A stretch of 64,000 nt of DNA from Mesorhizobium tianshanense. Its GTDB lineage: Bacteria > Pseudomonadota > Alphaproteobacteria > Rhizobiales > Rhizobiaceae. Below are positions 1 through 8,387 of this stretch, piece after piece. Under the pieces are notes generated by a model, which saw only the letters and a program-made list of their open reading frames with translations, made no database searches and was not told the origin of the DNA. The position numbers and the translations under genes were made by a program. The stretch covers positions 51,019 through 115,018 of the forward strand of contig NZ_VLKT01000023.1 of assembly GCF_007830515.1 (NCBI RefSeq), given 5' to 3'. Each line of letters opens with the position of its first letter. Positions within the stretch are counted from its first letter, which is position 1.

Positions 1-201
1 CCCGGTACAAACTAACCGCGATTAAAGCGCGTTAATGTTACCGGTCGGTTAAACCGCTAGAATCAGACGCAAATTTTCTTAAAATATTTAAAGCTGGACT
101 TGGATGGATGAGGTTCCAGGTCAGGCCGAGCCGGAGTCGGAGACGGGTGAGAAGCGACCAGACAGGTCGGCTGCGGGCATTACCTGAATATCGACATACC
201 C

Positions 202-864
202 CTAGATGACTGCCGCCATGCTGCGCAGGATCGGCTGCAGGCGGACGAGGCCGATTTCCTCGCGTTCGAAGCGGCTGCCGACCTTGGTCAATTTAGCCAG
301 CACCTGCTCGCCCTCCGCTGGTCCGATCGGTGCGATGACGATGCCGCCGCTCGACAATTGATCGAGCAGGAAGCGCGGCAGACTGTCGAAGGCCGCCCAT
401 GCGACGATGCGGTCGAACGGCGCTTCGTTCGCCAGTCCGTTGGAGCCGTCCGCCTGGCGCACGATGACATTGCCGATGCCGAGCGCCTCGAAGCGCTGTC
501 TGGCCTGCTCGGCCAGCGTCTTGTAGCGGTCGATGGTGACGACCCGCACGGCAAGCCGCGATATCACCGCCGCGGTGTAGCCGGACCCAGTGCCGATCTC
601 GAGCACGCGGTTGCCCGGTTCGATGGCAAGCGCTGCGATCACCGCGGCTTGCAGATCGGCCCCCTCGATCGCCTCGCCGCATTCGATCGGCAGCATGCGA
701 TCCGACCAGGCGATCGGATGGAAGTGAGCAGCGAGGAAACCACGCCGCGGCGTCGCCTCGAAGGCGGCGATCAGCGCCTTCGGCACCGTGCCCCTGCCAC
801 GCAAGCGAAGCAGGAAAGCGGCAAAGCCTTCGCGGTCGTCGACCGGACCGTGGTTCAGATTCAT
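202..864 (-). CDS. pcm: Protein-L-isoaspartate O-methyltransferase
   Basis: A SAM-dependent methyltransferase of 220 aa that repairs isoaspartyl residues in aged proteins. The SAM-binding motif VLEIGTGSGYTAAV is clear, as is the PCMT-type N-terminal segment with MLPIECGEAI. The start chosen is the ATG at 864, because it overlaps the surE stop in an ATGA junction; the open frame upstream is only the antisense of surE. It is the last gene of the serS-surE-pcm unit, a common alphaproteobacterial order. A second PCMT-like protein lies at 27539-28207. Positions 1-201, downstream, hold no gene; AT-rich dyads there may be a promoter for a leftward gene outside the window. Confidence 0.95.
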   Translation of the reverse strand: MNLNHGPVDDREGFAAFLLRLRGRGTVPKALIAAFEATPRRGFLAAHFHPIAWSDRMLPIECGEAIEGADLQAAVIAALAIEPGNRVLEIGTGSGYTAAVISRLAVRVVTIDRYKTLAEQARQRFEALGIGNVIVRQADGSNGLANEAPFDRIVAWAAFDSLPRFLLDQLSSGGIVIAPIGPAEGEQVLAKLTKVGSRFEREEIGLVRLQPILRSMAAVI

Positions 865-1619
865 GCGAGCGCCTTGGTCAGTTGATCGCGGATTTCGTGA
901 GCGGTGAGATCGAGCTGCAGCGGCGTCACCGACACCAGACGGTTGCGCAGCGCGTAGAGGTCCGTGCCCTTCTTGCCCTCGACCGGCTCGCGGCCGAAGC
1001 GCAGCCAATAATAGGGAAGTCCGCGCCCGTCGCGGCGCTCGTCGACCCACAGGCTGTGGACGAGCTTGCCTTGCGAGGTCACCACCGTGCCGGCGACTTC
1101 CTCGGGGTGGCAATTCGGAAAATTGACGTTGAGCAGCACGCCATCGGGCAACGGCGTCGCGACAAGCTTCTTGAGCAAAGCCGGCGCCAGCGCCTCGGTG
1201 GTCTCATAGGGAACGACGCGGTCCTCGCCGACGTAGGAATAGGCCTGGCTGAAGGCGATCGAGCGGACGCCGAGCAGCGCGCCTTCCATGGCGCCGGCGA
1301 CGGTGCCCGAATAGGTGACATCGTCGGCGATGTTGGCGCCGGAATTGACGCCGGACAGGATAAGGTCGGGTGCCGCGGGCAGGATCTTCTTCACGCCCAT
1401 GATGACGCAGTCGGTCGGCGTGCCGCGCACCGCAAAGTGCTTTTCGCCGATCTTCCTCAAGCGCAGCGGCTCCGAGATCGACAGCGAATGCGCGTAGCCG
1501 GACTGGTCCTGCTCCGGCGCCACCACCCAGACGTCGTCCGACAGCGTGCGGGCGATGCGTTCGAGCGATGCAAGGCCCTCGGCATGGATGCCGTCATCAT
1601 TGGTCAGGAGGATGCGCAT
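861..1619 (-). CDS. surE: 5'/3'-nucleotidase SurE
   Basis: A 252-aa metal-dependent nucleoside 5'-monophosphate phosphatase of the SurE family. The N-terminus MRILLTNDDGIHAEGL carries the Asp-Asp metal ligands, followed by the conserved GTPTDCV and SGVNSGANIADDV motifs. Length is normal. The start ATG overlaps the serS stop (TAATG) and the stop overlaps the pcm start (ATGA), so translation of serS-surE-pcm is probably coupled. SurE and Pcm are classically paired as stress and stationary-phase survival functions. Confidence 0.97.
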   Translation of the reverse strand: MRILLTNDDGIHAEGLASLERIARTLSDDVWVVAPEQDQSGYAHSLSISEPLRLRKIGEKHFAVRGTPTDCVIMGVKKILPAAPDLILSGVNSGANIADDVTYSGTVAGAMEGALLGVRSIAFSQAYSYVGEDRVVPYETTEALAPALLKKLVATPLPDGVLLNVNFPNCHPEEVAGTVVTSQGKLVHSLWVDERRDGRGLPYYWLRFGREPVEGKKGTDLYALRNRLVSVTPLQLDLTAHEIRDQLTKALA

Positions 1620-3163
1620 TATTTCGATTCGATCGTTTCCAGACCGCCCATGTAAGGCCGAAGCGCTTCAGGAATGGTTACGCTGCCATCCTCATTCTGG
1701 TAGTTTTCGATGACAGCAATAAGAGCGCGGCCGACGGCGGTGCCGGAGCCGTTCAGCGTGTGGACGAAGCGATTGCCCTTGCCGTCCTTGTCCTTGTAAC
1801 GGGCATCCATCCGTCGCGCCTGGAAATCGCCGCAGACCGAGCAGGACGAAATCTCGCGATAGGCGTTCTGGCCCGGCAGCCAGACCTCGATGTCGTAGGT
1901 CTTGCGCGCGCCAAAGCCCATGTCGCCGGTGCACAGCGTCATGGTGCGGAACGGCAATTCCAGCCGTTTCAACACCGCTTCAGCGCATTCGGTCATCCGC
2001 TCGTGTTCGGCGAGCGAAGACTCCTGATCGGTGATCGACACCAGCTCGACCTTGTAGAACTGGTGCTGGCGCAACATGCCGCGCGTGTCGCGCCCGGCCG
2101 AACCGGCTTCCGAGCGGAAGCACGGCGTCAGCGCGGTGTAGCGCAGCGGCAGTTTTTCATGCGCCGTGATTTCTTCGCGAACGAGGTTGGTCAGCGGCAC
2201 TTCGGCGGTCGGGATGAGCCATCGATCCGAGAGCAAACCGTTGCGGTCCTCCGAGCCATCGACAACTGAGTTCAGAAAATCCGCAAAATACTCGACACTT
2301 TCCAGCGTCGTATCGCCGAAGCCGTTAGCAAGAGCTTGAAGCAGCGCTTCACTTTCCGGATCCGAGCGTCTGGTGCTCAGGTATTTTACAAGTTTTGGAA
2401 AGAGATCGATCTGGTTCAGTATTCCGGGGATGACTGCAGCATGTTCTTCCATGCCGTAATGCGCATGGCTGCTTTCGTCGTGAATTCTATACAAATCCAG
2501 TGCGAATTTTGGCAGCTGTCCCGTCCCGTACATCGTCGCCGAATTGACCATCAGCGGCGGCTGGATCTCTTCATAGCCGTGCTCTGTAGTGTGCAGGTCG
2601 AGCATGAACTGGCCGAGCGCGCGTTCCATCCGCGCCAAACCGCTCTTCAGCACCGTGAAACGCGAGCCAGACAGTTTCGCCGCGCGCTCGAAATCCATCA
2701 TGCCGAGCGCTTCGCCGATCTCGAAATGCTCCTTCACCCAGTTCGACCGCGTCGGCACCTTGCCGACCGTGCGCTTGACGACATTGTCGTGCTCGTCCTT
2801 GCCGACCGGCACGTCGTCGAGCGGCACATTGGGCAGCACCGCCAGCACGTCATTCAGCGCCTTGTCGAGCTCGCGTTCTCGCGCCTCGCCATTCTGGATG
2901 AAGGCCTTGATCTCGCCGACCTCGACCTTCAGCCTTTCGGCAAGGGCGGCGTCGCCCGAACGCATGGCGTTGCCGATCTCTTTCGACGCGGCGTTGCGGC
3001 GCTCCTGCCTGGTCTGTAGCTCGGTCAGATGTTCGCGCCGCGCCTCGTCCCTGGCGATCAGATCATCGACTGTGGACTGCGCATCATCGCCGGACCACGA
3101 GCGCTTCTTGAGCGCCTCGACAAGGACCTTCGGGTTGTCGCGAATCCATTTGATGTCAAGCAT
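1619..3163 (-). CDS. serS: Seryl-tRNA synthetase with an extra ~84-aa insertion
   Basis: Class II aminoacyl-tRNA synthetase that charges tRNA-Ser. The N-terminal coiled-coil arm spans about residues 30-110. Motif 2 (FRSEAGSAGRDTRG) and motif 3 (LNGSGTAVGRALIAVIENY) are intact. The protein is 514 aa, against about 425-430 usual for bacterial SerS. The excess is one block at residues ~230-313, between DLYRIHD and RWLIPTAEVPLTN, segments normally almost adjacent. The block (2225-2476) is visibly more AT-rich than the rest of the gene and stays in frame. The core motifs suggest an active enzyme. Confidence 0.96.
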   Translation of the reverse strand: MLDIKWIRDNPKVLVEALKKRSWSGDDAQSTVDDLIARDEARREHLTELQTRQERRNAASKEIGNAMRSGDAALAERLKVEVGEIKAFIQNGEARERELDKALNDVLAVLPNVPLDDVPVGKDEHDNVVKRTVGKVPTRSNWVKEHFEIGEALGMMDFERAAKLSGSRFTVLKSGLARMERALGQFMLDLHTTEHGYEEIQPPLMVNSATMYGTGQLPKFALDLYRIHDESSHAHYGMEEHAAVIPGILNQIDLFPKLVKYLSTRRSDPESEALLQALANGFGDTTLESVEYFADFLNSVVDGSEDRNGLLSDRWLIPTAEVPLTNLVREEITAHEKLPLRYTALTPCFRSEAGSAGRDTRGMLRQHQFYKVELVSITDQESSLAEHERMTECAEAVLKRLELPFRTMTLCTGDMGFGARKTYDIEVWLPGQNAYREISSCSVCGDFQARRMDARYKDKDGKGNRFVHTLNGSGTAVGRALIAVIENYQNEDGSVTIPEALRPYMGGLETIESK

Positions 3164-3298
3164 GGTTTGTTCGTCCTCGGCGGGCTAGTCGCCCATAAGT
3201 GCGCAGCGGTTTTGGGACAACGGCATGCCCAAAAACAAAGACCAGAGGGCGTAAACCGCATCCTTGATTGATGCAAGATGTCAAGGCCGAGTTCCTTC

Positions 3299-3457
3299 GC
3301 GCCCCCCTCTGTCCTGCCGGACATCTCCCCCACAAGGAGGGAGATTGGCAGCTTCGCCGGAGGCTCACTCTTCACGCTGGAGATTAGCGAAAGTCGCGAT
3401 GACAGCCGATCTCCCACCTGTGGGGGAGATGTCCGGCAGGACAGAGGGGCGCGCGAC
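3299..3457. repeat. Long imperfect inverted repeat (REP-like intergenic element)
   Basis: Two arms of about 45 bp (3299-3344 and 3410-3457) are near-perfect reverse complements. Both contain the block CTGTCCTGCCGGACATCTCC or its complement. The unit fills the gap between serS and tatC. Very similar palindromic units are abundant in Mesorhizobium intergenic regions (general knowledge). It could form a large hairpin in the tatC-serS transcript. Confidence 0.85.
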
Positions 3458-3482
3458 AGGATGCAGCCTATGTAGGTGCAGA

Positions 3483-4340
3483 CTACGTCGACGACGCGTC
3501 CGCAGGTTTTTCGGCCACCTCTTCCGCAGCCTCCCGCTTCTCGCGCGCCAGACGTTCCCGTTCCTTGCTGCGCTCGATCAGCCGGGCCGACCAGATCGAA
3601 ACCTCGTAGAGAAGGATCGTGGGAATGGCCAGGCCGATCTGGCTTATCGGGTCGGGCGGTGTCAGCACAGCCGCCACGACGAAGGCGATGACGATGGCCC
3701 ATTTGCGCTTTTCGACCAGCGCCTGAGACGACAGCATGCCCACCCGCGCCATCAGGCTGGTCACCACCGGCAGTTGGAACACCAGGCCGAAGGAGAAGAT
3801 CAGTGTCATGATCAGGCTGAGATATTCCGACACTTTCGGCAGCAGCGAAATCTGCACCTGGTCGTCAGTGCCGGCCTGCTGCATGGCGAGGAAGAACCAC
3901 ATCACCATCGGCGTGAAGAAGAAATAGACCAGCGATGCGCCCATCACGAAGAGGATCGGCGAAGCGATCAGGAACGGCAGGAAAGCGTTGCGTTCGTTCT
4001 TGTAGAGGCCGGGCGCGATGAACTTGTAGATTTGCGTGGCGATCAGCGGAAAGGCGATCACCATGCCGCCAAACATCGCCAGCTTGACCTGGGTGAAGAA
4101 GAATTCCTGCGGCGCCGTGTAGATCAGCTCGACCTTATGCGGGTCGAGCCCTGCCCATTGGGTCGCCCATTTGAACGGGATGACCAACAGGTTGAACAGC
4201 TGCTTGGCGAAGAAGAAGCAGACTAGGAAGGCGACGAAGAACCCGCCGATCGACCACATCAGCCGCCGGCGCAGCTCGATCAGATGCTCCATCAGGGGAG
4301 CCGCCGATTGTTCGACCTCGTCCTTTTCCGAAACGCTCAC
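3483..4340 (-). CDS. tatC: Sec-independent protein translocase TatC
   Basis: A 285-aa inner-membrane protein that recognises twin-arginine signal peptides in the TatABC export complex. The N-terminal cytoplasmic stretch with HLIELRRRL precedes six predicted membrane segments, with the family pattern FEIPVF-like (here FGLVFQLPVV) in the middle. The charged C-terminal tail is typical. The start ATG overlaps the tatB stop by 4 bp (ATGA), giving tatA-tatB-tatC as one leftward operon. Confidence 0.97.
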   Translation of the reverse strand: MSVSEKDEVEQSAAPLMEHLIELRRRLMWSIGGFFVAFLVCFFFAKQLFNLLVIPFKWATQWAGLDPHKVELIYTAPQEFFFTQVKLAMFGGMVIAFPLIATQIYKFIAPGLYKNERNAFLPFLIASPILFVMGASLVYFFFTPMVMWFFLAMQQAGTDDQVQISLLPKVSEYLSLIMTLIFSFGLVFQLPVVTSLMARVGMLSSQALVEKRKWAIVIAFVVAAVLTPPDPISQIGLAIPTILLYEVSIWSARLIERSKERERLAREKREAAEEVAEKPADASST

Positions 4341-5029
4341 TTGGTGGCTCCCGCCGTCTTTTTGGCGGCTGCAGCCGGCTTCTTCACCGCTGCCGGTGCA
4401 GGCTTCGGCTCGGCCTTTTTAGCTGCGGTCTTTGTTACGGCAGGTTTTGCCGCTACCGCCGCTGGCTTCGCCGCGGCCGTGGGGGCCGGCATCGCTTTCG
4501 CTGGCGCAGCCTTCATCTTCGCTGCCGAAGCCTTTTGCGGCGCAGCCGCCGTCGCCGTCCCGACAGGCGATGTCACCACCGACTCATCGGTCATCGCTGG
4601 AAAGGTTGGCGCCGCCGGCGCCGCTTCCGGGGTATTGATATCAGGCAGCACCGTCGCGCCATTCTTCAGCCCGGTATCCTGCGGCGTCGAAGCATCTGGC
4701 GTGACCGTGTCGACAGCCGGCTTCGGCTTCATCGCCGCGTCGACCCCGGAGCGCACGTCGGCTGCCGCCTGCTCGAACGGATTGAGCTGCTTCCTGATCT
4801 CGGCGGCCGGGTTGAGGCTCCTGAGCGAATCGACCGACTTCTTGACGTCGTCGAGCTCGGCCTCTTTCAGCGCGTCGTTGAACTGCTTCTGGAAGTCGGC
4901 TGCCATGCCACGCATCTTTGCCGTCGTGCGGCCGAAAGTGCGCAGCATCTTGGGCAAATCCTTGGGCCCGACGACCACAATCATGACGATCGCGATCACC
5001 AGCATCTCGGTCCAGCCGATGTCGAACAT
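4337..5029 (-). CDS. tatB: Sec-independent protein translocase TatB
   Basis: A 230-aa single-span membrane protein, substrate-receptor partner of TatC. The N-terminus MFDIGWTEMLVIAIVMIVVV is the membrane helix, followed by the hinge GPKDLPKMLRTFG and an amphipathic helix. The remaining ~130 residues are a low-complexity Ala/Lys/Pro tail, common in alphaproteobacterial TatB. It starts 28 bp after the tatA stop and overlaps tatC. Confidence 0.95.
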   Translation of the reverse strand: MFDIGWTEMLVIAIVMIVVVGPKDLPKMLRTFGRTTAKMRGMAADFQKQFNDALKEAELDDVKKSVDSLRSLNPAAEIRKQLNPFEQAAADVRSGVDAAMKPKPAVDTVTPDASTPQDTGLKNGATVLPDINTPEAAPAAPTFPAMTDESVVTSPVGTATAAAPQKASAAKMKAAPAKAMPAPTAAAKPAAVAAKPAVTKTAAKKAEPKPAPAAVKKPAAAAKKTAGATK

Positions 5030-5057
5030 GGCGATACGTTCCGACTAAAGTTTGGGC

Positions 5058-5279
5058 TCAGCTCTTGCTGGCCTTTTCCTTCACTGCCGAAACGGTCTCG
5101 TCGGCACGGTGCTCGACGGTACGCTTGTCCTCGGCGACATCGTCGTCGGCCATGCCCTTCTTGAAGCTCTTGATACCCTTGGCCATGTCACCCATCAGCT
5201 CGGGAATCTTGCCGCGGCCGAACACCAGCAGCACGATCACCAGCACGATCATCCAGTGCCAAATCGAAAACGAACCCAT
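5058..5279 (-). CDS. tatA: Sec-independent protein translocase TatA
   Basis: A 73-aa pore-forming Tat subunit: MGSFSIWHWMIVLVIVLLVF is the membrane helix, then the GRGKIPELMGDMAKGIKSFK hinge and amphipathic helix, then an acidic tail. The ATG at 5279 was chosen over the longer frame because the TatA consensus begins there and a purine-rich GAGAGAGAG stretch precedes it. First gene of tatABC. Confidence 0.95.
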   Translation of the reverse strand: MGSFSIWHWMIVLVIVLLVFGRGKIPELMGDMAKGIKSFKKGMADDDVAEDKRTVEHRADETVSAVKEKASKS

Positions 5280-5460
5280 AGCAACTCTCTCTCGAAATGT
5301 TTTCTCTGACGATGATCTATGCGTTTTCGCGCTGGGATTCAAACACAACCGCGACAGAGTTTATGAATGAGTGGCCGAAGTCACGCACTTTCGTTGCGGG
5401 AGGGGCGCTACGAATCCGCGCAGCCCCCGCCTGCCGGCCTTTTCTACAGCGCGCCTGCGG

Positions 5461-6252
5461 TCAATCTTCCTCGACGCGCGGCGTCAACAGGCCGAGTTCT
5501 TCGAGGTCGATGTCGGTCAGCGGATCCTCGTCGTCGGTCAGCGCGTCTAGATCGGCCGGCGGCAGCGGAATGGAAAAATTCGACGGCATGCGGCCCGAAA
5601 GCAGCCCGGCGCCCTTCAATTCCTCCATGCCGGGAAGATCGCGGATCTCCTCCAGCGCGAAATGATCGAGGAAGATGTCGGTGGTGCCGTAGGTGACGGG
5701 ACGGCCGGGCGTGCGGCGCCGGCCGCGCATCTTCACCCATTCGGTCTCCATCAGCGTGTCCAGCGTGCCCTTCGAGGTTTCGACGCCGCGGATATCCTCG
5801 ATCTCGGCGCGCGTCACCGGCTGGTGATAGGCGATGATCGCCAGCACTTCGAGCGCCGCGCGGGAAAGCTTCCTCTGCTGCACCGTGTCGCGGCTCATCA
5901 GGAAAGCGAGGTCGCCGGCGGTGCGGAACGCCCAGGCATCGCCGACGCGCACCAGATTGACCCCGCGCCGCTCATAAATCTGCTGCAAGTCAGCCATCGC
6001 CGCTGCAATGTTGATGCCGTCGGGCAGGCGCGCGGCAAGCTGCTTTTCGCTGACCGGCTCGGCGCTGGCGAAAACGATCGCCTCGGCCATGCGCACGGCT
6101 TCCGCCATATGCAGCCGCTCGCCAGGATTCTGGCCAGGAGCATGGGATGGGTTCTGGGCCTGATTTTCTGCCGGAGTCCCGGCGAGCACGCCCTCTTCGG
6201 TCTCGTCGTCGACCTTGAACGGAATGACCGAAGCGTTGGCGCGTTCACTCAT
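5461..6252 (-). CDS. scpB: Segregation and condensation protein B
   Basis: A 263-aa winged-helix partner of ScpA and SMC in chromosome condensation. The conserved core runs from AEAIVFASAEPVSEKQLAARL through RAALEVLAIIAYHQPVTRAEIEDIRG to RPVTYGTTDIFLDHFALEEI. The N-terminal ~45 residues are a variable linker and the C-terminus is acidic. Its ATG overlaps the scpA stop by 4 bp. Confidence 0.96.
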   Translation of the reverse strand: MSERANASVIPFKVDDETEEGVLAGTPAENQAQNPSHAPGQNPGERLHMAEAVRMAEAIVFASAEPVSEKQLAARLPDGINIAAAMADLQQIYERRGVNLVRVGDAWAFRTAGDLAFLMSRDTVQQRKLSRAALEVLAIIAYHQPVTRAEIEDIRGVETSKGTLDTLMETEWVKMRGRRRTPGRPVTYGTTDIFLDHFALEEIRDLPGMEELKGAGLLSGRMPSNFSIPLPPADLDALTDDEDPLTDIDLEELGLLTPRVEED

Positions 6253-7091
6253 GATGCCACCTCGACTGCCCTGATGCCTTGCGCACGACCGCGCAGATAG
6301 AGCGGCGCGAACACCTCGTCCTGCCGCATTTCCACCTTGCCTTCGCGGACCAGTTCCAGCGTTGCCGCAAAGGAGCTGGCGATCGCTGTGCGCCGCTCAT
6401 CCGGATCGGTCAGATACTCGATCAGGAAACCATCCAGCGCCGTCCAGTCGGCAAGCGTGCCGATCAGCCGGGTCAGGACTTCGCGCGCGTCCTTGAGCGA
6501 CCACACACCGCGCCTGGCGATCGTCACATTGGTGATCGCCTGCTTCTGACGTTGCGCCGCATAGGCGGTCAGCAAATCGTAGAGCGAGGCCGAATAGGCG
6601 TTGCGTTTCTCGATGATGACCATCTCCGGCATGCCGCGTGCGAACACGTCGCGTCCGAGCCGGTTGCGGTTGACCAGCCGGGCCGCCGCGTCGCGCATGG
6701 CTTCCAGCCGCTTCAGCCGGAACTGCAGCACCGCCGCCAGCTCCTCGCCGCTTTCGCCGTCGTCGCCGGGTTGCTTGGGGATCAAAAGCTTCGACTTGAG
6801 AAAGGCCAGCCACGCCGCCATCACCAGATAGTCGGCGGCAAGTTCCAGCCTGAGCGCCCTCACCTTCTCGACGAAGGCCAGATATTGCTCGGCCAGCGCC
6901 AGGATCGAGATGCGCGCCAGATCGACCTTCTGGTTGCGGGCAAGATGCAGCAAGAGGTCGAGCGGACCTTCGAAACCGGCGACGTCGACGACCAGCGCGG
7001 GATCGCCGGTCAGCCGCGAATCGTCGTTCTCGGCCCAAAGACGGTCCATCGGTGCGGCCTTGCCGGCCTTACTGTCCAATGTTTCCGCCAC
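6249..7091 (-). CDS. scpA: Segregation and condensation protein A
   Basis: A 280-aa kleisin that bridges SMC and ScpB. The family signature FEGPLDLLLHLARNQKVDL lies at about residues 40-58, followed by AEQYLAFV and ADYLVMAAWLAFLKSKLLIP. The C-terminal kleisin helix region is present. It is coupled to scpB (ATGA overlap); nagZ lies upstream beyond a tandem repeat. Confidence 0.96.
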   Translation of the reverse strand: MAETLDSKAGKAAPMDRLWAENDDSRLTGDPALVVDVAGFEGPLDLLLHLARNQKVDLARISILALAEQYLAFVEKVRALRLELAADYLVMAAWLAFLKSKLLIPKQPGDDGESGEELAAVLQFRLKRLEAMRDAAARLVNRNRLGRDVFARGMPEMVIIEKRNAYSASLYDLLTAYAAQRQKQAITNVTIARRGVWSLKDAREVLTRLIGTLADWTALDGFLIEYLTDPDERRTAIASSFAATLELVREGKVEMRQDEVFAPLYLRGRAQGIRAVEVAS

Positions 7092-7118
7092 TTCCTGTCG
7101 CTTTCCTCAGATTCTATC

Positions 7119-7242
7119 TTCTTGTTTGACCATGATCTGTTCCGAAAACCAGTTCCCACTTTTCGGGATCATGGTCTACGTTCTTGTTTGACCACGATCT
7201 GGCCCGAAAACCGGTTCCCACTTTTCGGGATCATGGTCTAGG
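7119..7242. repeat. Tandem pair of 62-bp intergenic repeats
   Basis: Two copies (7119-7180 and 7181-7242) differ at only a few positions. Each contains the internal inverted pair GATCTG..CCGAAAAC and CTTTTCGGGATCATGGTC. The second copy supplies the TAG stop codon of nagZ at 7238-7240. Part of the same family occurs at 16840-16863. This type of element is common between genes in Mesorhizobium and relatives (general knowledge). Confidence 0.88.
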
Positions 7243-8257
7243 CCACCGCGTCGAAATAGGTGGCGAATTCGGCGCGTATCTCGGCTTCATCGGCCCGATC
7301 GCGGTTCTTGATATAGGTCAGCGCGCGTTGCGCGCGCTGCAACGACGTGCCTTCAAGCCCCGTGGTGCGCGACGCAATGCCGGCCATCTCCTCGAAAACG
7401 CCGTTGCAGTGAAGGACCAGATCGCAGCCCGCCGCAAGGATCGCGGCCGCCTTTGACGGGAAATCCCCAGAAAGTGCTTTCATCGAGGTGTCGTCGCTCA
7501 TCAGCAGCCCGTCGAAACCGATTTCGCCGCGGATGATCTCGTCGATGACCTTGCCGGAGGTCGTGGCCGGGTTGTTCGGGTCGATCGCGCTGTAGACGAC
7601 ATGCGCCGTCATGGCCATCGGCAAATGATTGAGCTCCCTGAACGGGGCGAAATCATGCCGCTGCAAATCACTCATCGAGGCATCGACGGTGGGAAGTTCG
7701 AAATGCGTGTCGGCAAAGGCCCGTCCATGCCCGGGAATATGCTTCATCACCGGCAGCACGCCGCCCGACATCAGGCCCTCCGCCACGGCGCGACCCAGTT
7801 CGATCACGGCACGAGGCTCCTTCCCGTAGGCGCGCGCGCCGATGACGTCGCTGGCGCCCTCGATCGGCACGTCGAGCACTGGCAGGCAATCCGCCGATAT
7901 GCCGTAGCGCAGCAGATCGAAGGCATGCAGCCGCGCCATCAGCCAGGCGGCGCGGTTGCCGGCGTCGTGGTCGTTGCGCCACAAGGCGCCGAGCGCGCCA
8001 CCGGCCGGATAGTTCGGCGCCAGCGGCGGCCGCAGGCGCTGCACCCGGCCGCCTTCCTGGTCGATGAACACCGGCGCATCCGGGCGCTCTACACAGTCAC
8101 GCATCGCGGCGACCAGATCGCGAATCTGCTCGGGCTCGCCGATATTGCGGGCAAACAGGATGAAGCCCCACGGGCATTCATTGCGATAGAAATTGATTTC
8201 GTCGCGTGTGAGCGATTTCCCGGCGCAGCCGAGGATCATGGATTTTGATTCGGTCAT
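7238..8257 (-). CDS. nagZ: Beta-N-acetylhexosaminidase (peptidoglycan recycling)
   Basis: A 339-aa cytoplasmic GH3 glycosidase that removes N-acetylglucosamine from anhydro-muropeptides. The substrate-binding signature KHIPGHGRAFADTH is at residues ~172-185 and the catalytic aspartate is in LLMSDDTSM (about residue 255). Length is normal for proteobacterial NagZ. It lies between the SPOR-protein gene and scpA, the usual Rhizobiales position. The stop codon lies within the adjoining repeat unit. Confidence 0.95.
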   Translation of the reverse strand: MTESKSMILGCAGKSLTRDEINFYRNECPWGFILFARNIGEPEQIRDLVAAMRDCVERPDAPVFIDQEGGRVQRLRPPLAPNYPAGGALGALWRNDHDAGNRAAWLMARLHAFDLLRYGISADCLPVLDVPIEGASDVIGARAYGKEPRAVIELGRAVAEGLMSGGVLPVMKHIPGHGRAFADTHFELPTVDASMSDLQRHDFAPFRELNHLPMAMTAHVVYSAIDPNNPATTSGKVIDEIIRGEIGFDGLLMSDDTSMKALSGDFPSKAAAILAAGCDLVLHCNGVFEEMAGIASRTTGLEGTSLQRAQRALTYIKNRDRADEAEIRAEFATYFDAVA

Positions 8258-8331
8258 GGGCAGGAGTTTAGAGCTTCACGCGAACAAAGGGAATCGCATC
8301 GAACCACATGCGGTTGAGCCAGAATCCCAAA

Positions 8332-8361
8332 AAAACGGCGCGGTCCGTGACCGCGCCGTTT
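8332..8361 (-). terminator. Rho-independent terminator after the SPOR gene
   Basis: A perfect 10-bp stem (ACGGCGCGGT paired with ACCGCGCCGT) with a short loop. Six adenines on the + strand give a U-run on the leftward transcript. It separates the SPOR gene from nagZ. Confidence 0.85.
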
Positions 8362-8387
8362 CTTGCCCCTAAGGACGGGAGATTTGG

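Noticed and set aside
358..1655. Long + strand ORFs opposite pcm and surE
   Set aside because: They are antisense shadows in high-GC DNA; the minus-strand frames carry full family motifs.
2225..2476. Intein in SerS
   Set aside because: Far too short for an intein, with no N-terminal Cys/Ser splice block or C-terminal His-Asn junction.
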